A stretch of DNA of 64,000 nucleotides from Bugulina stolonifera (GCA_935421135.1 OW285196.1:2947001-3011000); one strand, 5' to 3'. Numbered from the stretch's first letter, positions 26,701 through 36,190 are shown. Translations and numbers: made by a program. Notes: generated from the sequence alone by a model not told the origin.

Positions 26701-27542
26701 ATGCTGTCCAACTTTAGGTTAATTGTAGCCTCGATGATATTAATATAGCCTACTCACCTCAATGTTTCATTACTAGCTACAATAGAATCAGATACTGTGT
26801 CAATATTAACATATTACCATTTTTATCTAGCTCAGGATACACAACAACTAAACTGGACATACGTGAAAGAATCATCTGAAACAATGGTTGAGGTCAAGGT
26901 AAACGTAGCTAACCTCGATTTTCTATTTTAGACACATTTGACATGTGCACACAAATCCCATGCTAAAGCTATTAGGTATAATTAATCAGCTAAAATATTG
27001 ATACTTACTTGTACTAAAGGGCTGATTTCTTCTGCTCTACAAGTAGAAATAACATAAGAGATCAGGCACTCTATGTATTACATGCAGTAGGTTTCCATCT
27101 TGGATAACTATACTATGTATTATATACAGTAAGTTTCCATCTTGGATAACTATACTACGTATTATATGCAGTAAGTTTCCATCTTGGATAACTATACTAC
27201 GTATTATATGAAGTAAGTTTCCATCTTGGATAACTATACCATGTATTACATGCAGTAAGTTTCCATCTTAGACAACTATACTATGTATTATATGCAGTAA
27301 GTTTCCATCTTAGATTACTACATTATGTATTAGACCTACATGTACATGTAGGCCTACATGCAGTAGGTTTCCATTGTTCAAACCTGACTGCAGCTCACAT
27401 TAATACCATCTACAGTTAACATTTAAATGAGGTTCACTCATATTTTGGTACCACTCCCCTACCCTAACGTGGAACAGCTCTCAAGTTAATAAAGTGGACA
27501 GGTAATACACGTCACATACAGCAAAGGTAGATGACTTACCAT
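11776..27542 (-). CDS. TPR-array protein with Pro/Gln/Asn-rich N-terminal half, complete, 24 exons
   Basis: Coding exons in transcript order: 27542-27540, 27036-27009, 26776-26758, 25820-25756, 24536-24521, 23709-23615, 23249-23209, 23007-22960, 22762-21812, 21266-21180, 20538-20432, 19416-19356, 19262-19044, 18101-17961, 17540-17370, 17168-17081, 16656-16538, 16259-16131, 15189-15003, 14340-14138, 13508-13419, 13149-13042, 12775-12676, 11915-11776. They join in phase to 1071 codons plus stop. Residues 106-422 (one 951-nt exon) are low-complexity, with His/Pro-rich stretches and an imperfect 11-residue PNPQPSNQQ-type repeat. Residues about 452-1071 form roughly ten TPR motifs, for example HNNVGVSLHKMGKLDEA, HRSLGDLYKDQGHLDKA, YNNLGCLYQQMENYPMA and LHNIANTYLAASELNEAL. 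TPR arrays bind partner proteins. Their spacing resembles LGN/kinesin-light-chain-like superhelices, but no GoLoco, NACHT or kinase domain is present, so orthology is open. The start is the ATG that is the last codon of its exon. Confidence 0.9.
12812..12862. repeat. Tandem duplication of about 31 bp
   Basis: Two exact copies of an ACTGACAGGTGCTCCAGCTG-containing unit in an intron of the TPR gene. Confidence 0.9.
13150..13390. repeat. Intronic minisatellite, about 20-bp unit
   Basis: About twelve copies of GATGTAAACACAGACCATGT variants directly abut an exon of the TPR gene (13042-13149). The array starts at the acceptor side, so the polypyrimidine/AG context is itself part of the repeat (CTGTAAACACAG on + strand). 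Confidence 0.9.
13909..14035 (+). mobile_element. tRNA-derived SINE family 1, 5'-truncated copy
   Basis: It contains GGGTTCAAACCCC (box-B-like) and the same downstream body (CAGTCAGGGACTAGTATT, then a CTCTGACTGCTC and TTCCTTGC tail) as copies at 18179-18345 and 28117-28236. It lies in an intron of the TPR gene. Confidence 0.75.
14341..15002. other. Intron of the TPR gene, no other feature
   Basis: AT-rich intron with a short TTATATAATG triplication around 14808-14832; nothing else recognised. Confidence 0.5.
15426..15600. mobile_element. Harbinger-like MITE family, decayed copy
   Basis: It begins AAGGTGCAAACACATG and contains CTCAAAACGCTCGAGG followed by GATTGAGACAATT and GCCAGTGATTGACTAA, all matching the better copy at 60934-61244. 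It lies in an intron of the TPR gene. Confidence 0.7.
15974..16100. repeat. Pair of adjacent imperfect palindromes
   Basis: The first (15974-16033) has 26-base arms beginning GTTATAACC with about two mismatches around TGTACATG. The second (16044-16100) has arms reading AATATATAT-TCTAGTA around CACATGCTTG. Both are in one TPR-gene intron, just downstream of an exon on the transcribed strand. Confidence 0.75.
16669..17000. repeat. Intronic minisatellite, 17-20-bp unit
   Basis: About eighteen copies of TAGTCATAGCAACCAGTGTG and shorter variants occupy the intron between TPR-gene exons 17168-17081 and 16656-16538. Confidence 0.95.
18179..18345 (+). mobile_element. tRNA-derived SINE family 1, best copy
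   Basis: An A-box-like TGGTGTAGTGGTAGCATG lies about 45 nt before a B-box-like GGGTTCAGAACCC, the order and spacing of a Pol III tRNA promoter. It is followed by a non-tRNA body with CAGTCAGGGACTGGTATT and a CCTTGCATAAAA tail. It lies in a TPR-gene intron. Confidence 0.8.
18530..18772. repeat. (TATATAATAT)n AT-only satellite
   Basis: About 240 bp of pure A/T made of alternating TATATAATAT and ATATTATAT words, self-complementary throughout, in an intron of the TPR gene. Confidence 0.95.
19530..20435. repeat. Compound tandem array, 36-bp then 44-bp units
   Basis: The first part (to about 19800) repeats a unit containing AGTATGACCTATATAACTAG and ATAGTATAGAGAAGTC. The second part switches to a unit with AGTATGACCTATATACAGTA and CATATACTAACTCATAGTAAAGTC. 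They share AGTATGACCTATATA, so one probably arose from the other. The array runs right up to the donor of the exon 20538-20432, and the exon's own end (CTAACTCATAGTAAAGT) is one repeat unit. Confidence 0.95.
20700..20949. mobile_element. Foldback (hairpin) element with 12-bp direct repeats
   Basis: Two arms of about 110 bp are almost perfect reverse complements around TGTATTTATCC, and the 12-bp sequence ACAACAAAGTAA flanks both sides (20688-20699 and 20950-20961), consistent with a target duplication. The right arm reads CTCTGATGATGATGTATGGA then CATACATCGAAATATTAGG. That is the CTGATGA-stem-GAAA arrangement found in hammerhead motifs of Penelope-like elements. It sits in an intron of the TPR gene. 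No coding sequence is present. Confidence 0.8.
21372..21592. repeat. 12-bp tandem array in intron
   Basis: About eighteen copies of GTAGCCAACCAC with CCGTAG/CGGTAG/CAGTAG variants and one short interruption. The array is open in all three frames of the - strand and generates false WLATVVGYGG-type reading frames. Confidence 0.97.
21910..22050 (-). repeat. Coding minisatellite in the TPR gene (33-bp, 11-residue unit)
   Basis: Within the 951-nt exon the protein repeats a PSNQQxPxPQ unit about five times with in-frame variation (QQLPDPQ, QQPPNPQ, HQRPIPQ, QQSLNPQ). The period is a multiple of three, so the reading frame survives copy-number change. Confidence 0.85.
23915..24445. repeat. 22-28-bp minisatellite (TATATCACCTGTATACACAC)
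   Basis: More than twenty copies with ACATGTATA insert variants lie in the intron between TPR-gene exons 24536-24521 and 23709-23615. Long open frames here (ITCIHTYISPVYTHI...) are artefacts of the repeat. Confidence 0.95.
25010..25172 (-). mobile_element. tRNA-derived SINE, family 3
   Basis: On the - strand GCAGCCGTGGCCTAGTGG and TTAGAGCTTTGGCC (A-box region) are followed about 40 nt later by CCAGGTTTGACTCCTGG (B-box). The body continues GAAAGGTCATTGGTGG. It lies inside a TPR-gene intron, oriented with the gene. Confidence 0.75.
25296..25720 (+). mobile_element. tRNA-derived SINE, family 2
   Basis: GGTGGCACAGTTGGTGGC (A-box) and GTGAGTTCAAACCCC (B-box) lie about 40 nt apart at the 5' end. 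A G/C-richer body of about 300 bp follows, ending near AATAGAATAGCCAAGTGGC. An open frame on the opposite strand is a shadow. It lies 35 bp from TPR-gene exon 25820-25756. Confidence 0.75.
25935..26240. repeat. 13-bp tandem repeat (GTGACCAGATATA)
   Basis: About twenty-three copies with AGAGATG / ATATA alternation in a TPR-gene intron. Confidence 0.95.
27062..27372. repeat. 42-bp tandem repeat
   Basis: About six copies of a unit containing GCAGTAAGTTTCCATCTTGG and ATAACTATAC lie in the first intron of the TPR gene, ending in the palindrome CCTACATGTACATGTAGG. Confidence 0.95.
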
Positions 27543-28116
27543 CTTCTGTTTTACTTCTGTTCTGTTCTGTACATCTACATGTATGGCTCATCCTTTACAG
27601 GTTTCATGTCAAATGCAGAGTAAAGAGAAGCACTACGAATATAAATCTACAAACAACAGTCTAATATAGGCCTATACAGTCTACACACACTATACTTCGA
27701 TATACATGCACAACTCTAAAACATAAAACTATAAGCTTCATACCATCAGTTTAATATTTTGTAAAGATTCTCAACGACAAGATACTTTGCATCTTTTTAT
27801 TATTTTCTTACAGGCCAAGCAGTATTCTCTATTTAGACGAATACTAACTGGCCAATCCCGATGCTGACTGTGCGTTGAATATCATTCAGGAGAAGACAAC
27901 TGTGAACGTGTGAAACTACCTAAAGTAATTTTCAATAGACCGTTTTCCCAGCATGTGTACCAGCCAAAAATTTGCAAGAGAAGGCCAGTCAGTCAGAAAA
28001 TGAAAACGTTAAGTAAGACCTTGTGAGAAATGAGTGTTCAAACCAATCATGTTATACAGGTGAGGTGGCCAGATGATTTGGTCAGAAAAACAAGAAATAT
28101 TTCCGATGTATTCTTG
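27543..28116. other. 5' flank of the TPR gene
   Basis: It includes the 5' UTR upstream of the start codon and presumably the promoter. I see no convincing TATA box or CpG-rich promoter signature. Confidence 0.3.
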
Positions 28117-28236
28117 AGCAGTCAGAGACTTGTTTCAAATATCAGTTTGTTTTGAAAATACCAGTCCCCGACTACGGCACCTAATTGCCTAGCAAAGTGA
28201 ACAGAACATGCTACCACTACACCAGCTCAGCAACCT
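28117..28236 (-). mobile_element. tRNA-derived SINE family 1, - strand copy
   Basis: The reverse complement reads GCTGAGCTGGTGTAGTGGTA (A-box), then TAGGCAATTAGGTGCCGTAG and GGGACTGGTATTTTC, matching copies at 13909 and 18179. The B-box region is partly deleted. Short terminal fragments of the same SINE are also seen at 29195-29235, 33236-33300 and 61655-61700. Confidence 0.75.
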
Positions 28237-28364
28237 TAGAAAAAAGAAGCTTCACCAGTGAGCAGTAGACATGCTCTGAACGAACTGTACATGAGGTACT
28301 CCTCGTATTATTGCCACCTTGCAAAGTATAGGATGTTAGAGCGTATGGTAATGTTTTATATATA

Positions 28365-29171
28365 CAGGGCTTAAAGTGCACCGGAACGCACCGGAACGCC
28401 GTTCTGGTAAAAATTTATTAGAGCTATTCTTACAGGAACGCGTTCCGGTTGTATTTTCAGTACATTAGCTAGTGTACTAGTTGTTTTAGTAAAGGTATTG
28501 CTCCCTTACTAACTACAGCCAGTCAGCCCGCCCTCGCTCAAAACATTGAGAGGTCGCTAACTTAGTTAATTGAATAGGGTCATTAAATGGGTGTCTAAAG
28601 TATTTTTCATTTTAATATTAATATAAATATCTTCTACACATTAACACATGAAAATTAGGTGGCAATATATATGGCAAACATTTTTATATTAGAAGGTCCA
28701 AAGTACTACTGTTTACTCAAAAATACATAACATTTTAAATATTGACAGAAAAACAAGGAAAACAAATCTAAACTTCTCAAACATTTTCTGCAAGTACCTT
28801 CCAACACTGGCTCAATACCACTCATCTAAACAGAACTGTAGATATAACTATTATATTTATTAAAAGCTTGTTTACACACAGAGAACAGGAGTTAATAAAA
28901 AGTATTTATTGTAAAAACATCTTATCGATGTGCTACTTCTTTGAATTTAGCCAGATATATGTGGACTTTGACCATCTGAATGAATGAATCTGTATTTAAA
29001 GTTGTGCAACAAAATATACATAAAAATGCCTCTATTTGCAAGCGAAGTTGTTTGAACAAATAATACTCCTAGCGTTCCTGTTTGATAGTGAAAGTCATGT
29101 AATGTTGATGCGTTCCTGTAAAAGTAATGTTGATGCGTTCCTGTAAAAAAAATTTTACACTTTAAGCCCTG
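28365..29171. mobile_element. Nonautonomous hAT-like element with TATATATA target duplication
   Basis: The 807-bp element starts CAGGGCTTAAAGTGCACC and ends ACACTTTAAGCCCTG, a 14-15-bp terminal inverted repeat. It is flanked by TATATATA on both sides (28357-28364 and 29172-29179). Both ends carry repeated GGAACGC / GCGTTCCTGTAAAA motifs. No transposase frame is visible. Confidence 0.9.
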
Positions 29172-29239
29172 TATATATATGATGTATTTCTACGTCACCT
29201 CATCGCCTAGCACACTGAACAGAACATGCTACAACTAAC

Positions 29240-30145
29240 ACTACTTATGTACATTGTAACAGCCCTGGAATTACTGTATACTCTGAGCATTATTTTGTCC
29301 CTTCTTTGGCTGTGATACTGATTAACCAAGTATTTTAGTACTGACTTCAACTCGAAACTATTTTGGTCTGTTATCGACCAGAGCAACCTTCTTATCAGAT
29401 TTAGTATATTAGTAGCTCGAATTTGTCTTCAGTTGTCTAACGGTTGTTTCTCAACAAAGTATCTTAGGGTCTCAACAATATCAATCACGGAATAGCTGCA
29501 TTCCAGAATTCTGTAGCCTATACTACTGTACTAAACAGATGCCTCAATAAAAGAGGCACTCAGCTTTTATACCATCCATAGTAGTATACGAGTGTTCTAA
29601 AATAATTGAGGTGAAAAAATGCTAGTCTATCTAGCTATAGAAGCCGAACCCTCCCCACCAGGTCTTTCCCCGACTCTAAGGACTCCAACAGGTACCTTCG
29701 AGACCTGGGTCTCAATTTTAGTTAGCACAGTACCCTGTTGTGTGCTTACAGTCCTGTTGGGTTTAACCTGCCCCTCTTTTGAGCCCTACCTCTTCTTGCT
29801 TGGTTAGCCAGTTCCGACTCCCTCTCCCCTGTACTCTGGCCTACACATTGGACAGCTGCGCCTGAGTCACCCAGCCGGACAAAACAATATATGAATATTA
29901 TCAACTAAACTAATAAAAAAATCCCCCTTTTCTTGCGTTGTTGTTGTTGGTACCACCTATCTAATAAACAGCGTGAACAACAATAAGTAGCAGTGGCATG
30001 TAGGCATAATAACTACTTTGTGTGTGGGAACCATTGGGCTCATGGTGCTAATCCAGTAGCAGGCTATCTTGTCTTGTCTTGGTTAAGCTCCTAGACCCCA
30101 GGGTAGGGGAAAAGAGGAACTATCAGAGTTGTAGGTCTTTTTTTA
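29240..30145. other. Intergenic, no recognised gene
   Basis: The 62-codon frame at 29619-29807 has no domain features. The 29640-29880 part is noticeably C-rich compared with its surroundings and may be part of an unrecognised repeat. Confidence 0.35.
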
Positions 30146-30985
30146 TTAGTCCGCTATGATCTCACCAGTGCGGAGCTCCCGAGCAGTTCTGATCAGAAAG
30201 CTGTGCAGAAATTTGTTAGTGTGACAGGCAACAGAATTGAAAACATTAGCATGTCTGGTGTTAAAATCATGCGTTCCTTTCATTAGATCAAGTGTAGATA
30301 GAAGATTTGAAAATAGAGATTCATGCTCCAAGATGGTGTGGAAAAGAGATATTCTTCGAGTCTGCCTAATCTTGTTCAATGAAACTAGATTTAGCTGTTT
30401 TTTACTCTCAGAGATCGAACAATCTCTGCCTTTAAGGTTTTTAATAAATCGTACAGCCTTGCTTTGGACTGCCTCAATTTTATGTATTAGACCCTGCGAT
30501 GCAGGATCCCACACAGGACAGGTATATTCCAGCAATGGCTTGCATAACGTGTTGTAAGCAAGAAGTTTGATGGATTCAGGAGCATCATATAGAGTGTATT
30601 TTATAAGTCCTAAAATTTTTAGTGCTTCCCCAATAATATAATCAACATGAATGTGCCATTTCATGTCACTTACCAGGTATATCCCTAGATATTTAATTTT
30701 ATAGAATTACACTGCTTTAAAAGCCTCCCATTTAAGAAATAGTCACGCTGTAATGAGTTGCCACTGTTACTAAAAATTATAACATTACTTTTCAACACAT
30801 TAAAATTCATTCCGTTTTTGATACTCCAGTTATGTAGCATATTTAGGTCATGTTGCAGTTTGGCACAATCACCATCATTGATGACCCTAGAGTACAGAAG
30901 AGTGTCATCTGCAAACAGTCTGATATTGCTGTACTTTATGCATTCTACAACTTGTGATACAATTCGGGTAACCCTTGTAAATCAA
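30146..30985 (-). mobile_element. LINE (Jockey-like) 3' fragment with intact FADDT box
   Basis: Reading downward from 30975, one frame encodes YSNIRLFADDTLLYSRV, i.e. the reverse transcriptase catalytic box with both aspartates. It then continues (with a stop and frame change near 30700) into KYLGIYLVSDMKWHIHVDYI and the 172-codon C-terminal part with AYNTLCKPLLEYTCPVWDPAS and VQSKAVRFIKNLKGRD. The element is 5'-truncated just before FADDT. Its C terminus ends at 30146 (LRTGEIIAD). Confidence 0.92.
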
Positions 30986-31584
30986 CAAAAAGTAATACAA
31001 TAAATTAAAATTTAAATTAAAAATAAAATTAAAACAAAATAAAAATTAGAAAGATGTAGCCTAGTCAAAACCGTTTGAGAAATTGGGACAAAGAACTTCT
31101 AGTTGCAACTCGGTGTATCTGTACTGTAGCTGGAGCAGCATCGGCCTTATTTCCAGAGAAAGGTGTTCCACTCACATTGTACATGTAGATTTAGAGAAAG
31201 TCGAGCGCTTTCCATTAATTATAAACAGGTTCGGTGGGTTTTCCCAGTTTCTCCAACACGGAATCAATACAACATGTAGCATCGATTCGCAAGTAGAAAC
31301 AGACATAAATCACAATTTATAGTGAGTTCATATACAATGCGCTCATTCATAACCATGTTTTAGTTGATACGAAACCGCCCAAACTCGCAGCTCGCTACAC
31401 TGATCTCTCGACAACATAGATAACTGTCTGGTTATGCGTAACCATTAGTTTTGCCTTATGTTCTCAATAAGTCAATGTGATGATCCTAGTGTAAAATTAT
31501 CCAAAATACATACAAAATACTAATTCTAAAGTAATGATTTGAAATTTGTTACTGAGTTTTCTGGCTTTAAATTGTATTGTTAAT
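30986..31584. other. Intergenic, no recognised gene
   Basis: An A-rich run at 31000-31050 is followed by sequence without recognised features; the 79-codon frame at 31083 shows no domain. Confidence 0.35.
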
Positions 31585-33081
31585 CAGAGCTGGGTCCAAG
31601 TCGTAGACTTGACTTGTCAAGTCACAAGTCGACGTGACTTGGACTTGGCAACATGTTGACTTGACTTTGACTCGCACATCAAGAGAACCTGAGTTTTGAT
31701 GCCCATATCCAGAATAAAATTATAAATACAGAAAGCTAAAAGACAGCTTGGAATGGTACGAAGGGCCCTTTACTGGGCGCCTGAGAGTGCAAAACTCACA
31801 GCATACAAGTCTCTATGTCTGCCTCACCTAGAATATGGAGCTGCTGCCTGGGACCCCTCTGCATAGAAAGATATTGAAGCACTGGAAAATGTTCAAGACC
31901 AGGCCGCTAGATTTATTACGAATCTAAAGGGCAGACAACAGATGAATGATGTAAAACAGAAGCGTGGACTTCTACCTCTAGAAGAGAGATGCAAAAACCG
32001 AAGGGTGAACCTGCTGATGAACGTCCTGTCTCATGAAGACTCGCACCCAGCATTGAGCGCCTCATATATGATGAACTTGTCCAGCAACATTTCCAGAGAT
32101 GTGTGCAAGATTTATTTTGGAAACTCAAGTTTTCATGGCCAACTCTTAGTTGTGACTCCTCAAGTTACAAGTCAATTCTTTCAGTGACAGATCAAAACTT
32201 TCAAGTTACATGTCCCCAGAAACTCAAGTTTTTGTCAAGTTATCCAAGTTAACTACAAGCAAGTTTCAATTCAATTCTTTGCTTGATTAACTCGAGTTTT
32301 TTTATAGTAGTTATTGGGTTATTGTTTAGCTTATGGTGAAATTTTGTTAGGAAAAGTTGCTAGAAGTTCAAATTTCAAAGTAAAATGTGTTATAATTGTG
32401 GTTGTGGTTGGTGGTTATAGCTGTGGTTATATCTATCCATTACTATTCACAGCTCAATTAGGTGCAGTAGTGGAGAAATTTAGATAGTTTTAGTTCCTTG
32501 TTTGTGGTTGGAGTTTGGAGTAAGGGCGGTCAACCAGCAAAATATAGAGAAGACAACTTCTCCTGCTTCAGTTTTGGCGAAGAACAAAGGCTATCTCAAA
32601 TTTCTCCACTTCTGCACCTAACTCAGGACTGCCCAGTGGACACTCTATAGGCCTACTGTGTCATGTGCTGTTTATATGCTACTTAACACTGTATCACCGT
32701 TACTAATATAGTAGGCCTAATATATAATACTAAATGACCAGTCTCAGCCGTAGTGCCAATAATTACTGCATAATATATAGACTCGTTGCCATAGTTGTAT
32801 AACATACATGCCCAGCTACACCTTGGCATGGTTTGAATGGTTTTTATGCATTGGAATGTCTACTAAAAGAAAAAAAGTGATGTTTTAAAAAATGTAAAAT
32901 TTTTGAAGTTGCCTCCCACTTACCTTGCATTTTGAATTGCAAGTAGACAAATTGACTCTGACTTAACTTCACTAGTGACTTGGATGACGGCAGGCTTGAC
33001 TTGACTTGGACTTGACTTTCCTCCAAAATTTTCGAAATAACTCGACTTGTAGACTTGCAAGTCGTCTTGGGCCCAATTATG
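31585..33081. mobile_element. hAT-like element of the CAGAGCTGGG/GACTTG family, hosting a LINE fragment
   Basis: The left end reads CAGAGCTGGGTCCAAGTCG and the right end, as reverse complement, CATAATTGGGCCCAAGACG: 12 of the first 16 positions agree. Both ends are packed with GACTTG/CAAGTC words. Homologous copies occur at 37740-38519 (- orientation) and 51179 onward. The flanking 8-mers (TTGTTAAT, TTATAAGT) are only partly alike, so the target duplication is decayed or the right boundary is off. Confidence 0.7.
31690..32150 (+). mobile_element. LINE C-terminal fragment
   Basis: The frame encodes FDAHIQNKI, then KRQLGMVRRALYWAPESAK, LTAYKSLCLPHLEYGAAAWD and VQDQAARFITNLKGR, the conserved region after the reverse transcriptase of Jockey/CR1-type ORF2. 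One in-frame stop (TAG after DPSA) and a frame change near the start mark it as dead. It lies inside the 31585-33081 element. Confidence 0.88.
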
Positions 33082-33235
33082 TTATAAGTAATCACCAAAC
33101 ATATCTAATAGTCATTAGATCCCATAAAATGAAAAGATAAATAAATAGGCTACATAATACAGGTAACATTACATTTACTGTTGCCTGTAGCCTAGTCTAT
33201 TTATTTAATTTATAATTTAATACATAATTTATTAC

Positions 33236-33310
33236 AGCACATGCTACCACTACACCAGCTAGCATTTTCTGTCTACTCAAAAGATAAATCCCTTGCCTAA
33301 AACATGTAAT
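33236..33310. mobile_element. Fragment of SINE family 1
   Basis: CATGCTACCACTACACCAGCT (A-box region, - sense) is joined to CTACTCAAAAGATAAATCCC and CTTGCCTAAAA (tail), so the middle of the SINE appears deleted. Confidence 0.55.
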
Positions 33311-33379
33311 AATTATCCCATCAACAAGTGGTTATAACCTACAATAAAAATTATATTATTGTTCACTTTAAGCTATGTT

Positions 33380-36190
33380 TATTCCGTATAATAATATAAA
33401 TATTATTCTTCTTTCTCTTTCGACACCATGGATGATTTCCCCCACTACCCGTTCTGTTATTAGCATCCTTCTCGGTCACACCTACTGTTCTCATTTCTTC
33501 TCTTACCACATCAAAAAATCTTTTCTTAGGTCTTCCCCTTCTTCTTACTACCGGTAGTTCCATGTCCATTACTCTCCTCCCCAGATAATTTCCATCCCTC
33601 CGTAGTGCATGTCCATACCATCTCAATCTGCTCTCTCTGACTTTGCTTCCCAGTCGTACTACCTTTGCTGTACTCCTAATGTACTCATTCCTAATCCTAT
33701 CAAGTCTTGTGACCTCCAATGCAAACGTAAGCCTATGTAGGCTAATTCCACCATCTCTAAATCCGTCTCCTGCCATATAGTATTGCTGGTCGGACTGCTG
33801 TGTTGTATATTCTTCCCTTTAGCTTGGCCGAGAGCTTTCTATCACATAATATGCCTGATACTTTCTTCCATCCACACCATCCAGCTTGTATTCTCTTCTT
33901 TACTTCTCCATACTCCCTATTCACTTGTACTGTAGATCCAAGGTATTTGAACTCATTCACTTTTCTCAACTCACACCCCTGTATTCTTATTGTGCCTCCA
34001 TCTGAATCTCCATTCAGACACAAATAATCCGTTTTGGCTCTGCTTACTCTCATTCCCCTCCTCTCTAGTGCAAACCTCCAACTCTCTGGGCTGGCTTCAG
34101 CTTTCTCCTTACTCCGTTTGCAAATAACAATGTCATCTGGAAACATGATGTTCCAGGGGGCTCCTCTCTTATCTCATCAGTTACGCTATCGATCAATATT
34201 ACAAATAAGAATTGGCTCAGTGCCGAGCCTTGGTGTAGACCCACTTTCACGTTGAAGCATTCCGCGATACCCACTGCACCCCTTACCGATGACATACTTC
34301 CCTCGTACATATCCTGTGTCGCTCGAACATGTATCTCCGGTACACCTGGTGATCTCAAGCAGTGCCATATCTCTTCTCTTGGTACCCTGGCGTAAGACTT
34401 TCCCAAATCCACAAAAACACAGTGGAGCTCCCTCTGCCCTTCCCTGTACTTTTCCATTGCCATCCTTAAAGTAGTACAAAATTCAAAATAAAGGTATTTT
34501 AGTTAGTAAGTTCATATTTTGGGCTTCAAAATGATACGCAACTTGACTTGGTTGAACATGTACAAATGGCTGTATTTGAACCCCAAAAACTGTTGAAATA
34601 TAGTGATTTTGTAAAAGCTCAGGAAATTTTGCCAGGAATTTCCAACTATTCATTGATGTCACTAATTGTCTGTTCAGTATGGATGAGCATCCACATAGTT
34701 GAACAAAGAAATAAAGACAACCAATGAGAGAGTGTTAGTTATAAATAGGTCAATTGTTACCATTGTTACTGTGGGAGTAATGCTCTTTACAATTATAGTT
34801 TAGTTTATTGTACTAGTGCACATGACTAGTTGACCTATTAAAACCAGTACAATGTCAATTGTAAGCAAGCCCATGTTCATTGACAAATTCCAGCAAATCA
34901 TCGGGACAAAAGTGGAATCCCCTTTACACATTAATAGTTGAAGAATTAAGCTATGTACATGTTGCATGAATACTAAATACAGACCAGTGATTCATAGTAA
35001 TTTGCATTAGAACAACCAGTATTTGCGCGGCTCATAGAACTAGTAGTCAACGTGCCGCTTGATCGCACTAGTGATAACCTGAACAAGTGACGTCACTTAT
35101 TCAGTTATTGTTGATTAGCTGAGCATTTTTGGCAATATAAAAACTTCACAGTCTGATTACACTGAAGTAAATAAAGTAAATATAGTCAATTTGTGTATCA
35201 TCTTGAAGCTAAAAGTGTTACCTAACTGACTAGAATGGTCAAATCCTTAAAAATTGAATACTTCAAGGAAAATGTTGCAGCTACTGTACTTCTCCACTAG
35301 CTCTCTCAACTTACTCCACAACCCTCTCCCTCAATTCCATAGTGTGGCTCATCCACTTAATACCTCTGTTGTTCCTACAGCTCTGTACATTTCCTTTGTT
35401 TTTCAAGATTGGGACTAACATACTTTTCCTCCACTCCTCTGGCATTCTGCCCCCTTTCAGCATTTGGTTGAACAATTTTGTTGGGAATTTTACAGCAACT
35501 TCCCAAGGCACTTCCATACTTCAACTGGTAGGCTATTTGGTCCTACTGCTTTTTCCATCTTTACTTTCTTCAATACTTCCCACACCTTTAATTTCTTCCA
35601 CTATTTCATGTGTCATCTCAGCTGTCCCTGTTCTTCTTTCCCTGTCATTTTCTTCCTTCATGAGCTTCTGGAAGTGCTCTTTCCAATGGTTTAAAACTTG
35701 AGCTGCATCTGTCAGCAGTTTCCCAGCAGCATCCTTAATCACCTTTACATGTTGAATGTCTCGCCCAGCTCTCTCCCTTTGTTTTGCATGTCTGAATAAT
35801 TCCTTTTCCCCCTGCAAGGTCTCTAGTCGGTTATATAATTCTTTGAATATCTTTCCCTTTGCTTCTACCACTGCTCTACATGCACTCTTTTCCTCATCGT
35901 ATTTGATCTCGCTCTCCTCATCTTACTGCAAATCTCACACCTTTGCATCTTTCTATTACTTTATATTCTTTCTGCACCTCCTCGTTCCACCACCATGTCT
36001 CCTCTTCGTTTGCCATTTGACTTTCCTCATACTTTCTCACCTCCTAGTAGCTCAGCTGTTGTTCCCAATCCTCCGGAAACCTGGCATCACCCATCAGACT
36101 TCTCATTACTTCCTCTCTGAATTTCTCTTACCATTGATTCCCCTTGCTCCTTGCCCTCAGTCCTCTCAAAGTCAGCTTGCATAGCACTAA
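33380..36190 (-). mobile_element. RTE-like LINE, broken and interrupted
   Basis: On the - strand, in order: a pre-RT segment (35871-35533, ELYNRLETLQGEKELFRHAK and LNHWKEHFQKLMKEENDRE); WRKSMLVPILKNKG (35517-35311); an interruption at about 34476-35280; then RT palm motifs (34463-34065, CVFVDLGKSYARVPREE and VGLHQGSALSQFLF), FPDD in place of FADD (34146), EFKYLGSTVQ, and a C-terminal part ending RLRWYGHALRRDGNYLGRR and RRGRPKKRFFDVVREEM (33776-33390). An AT-rich AATATTTAT tail follows. At least four frame changes make it nonfunctional. The last motif set is typical of RTE/BovB-type LINEs. Confidence 0.9.
34476..35280. mobile_element. Insertion inside the RTE-like LINE, with inverted ends
   Basis: The LINE frame is lost at LRMAMEKYREG (34475) and resumes near 35285. 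Between them the left end TTAGTTAGTAAGTTCATATT, with CTTCAAAATGATACGCAA, is an imperfect reverse complement of the right end TTGTGTATCATCTTGAAG...GTTACCTAACTGACTAG. A relative of the right end occurs at 44670-44770. This suggests a nonautonomous DNA transposon of about 800 bp; no clean target duplication could be read. Confidence 0.65.

Noticed and set aside
32844..33098. 84-codon frame on the - strand
   Set aside because: It lies within the right end of the GACTTG-type hAT-like element and consists of its repeat words.
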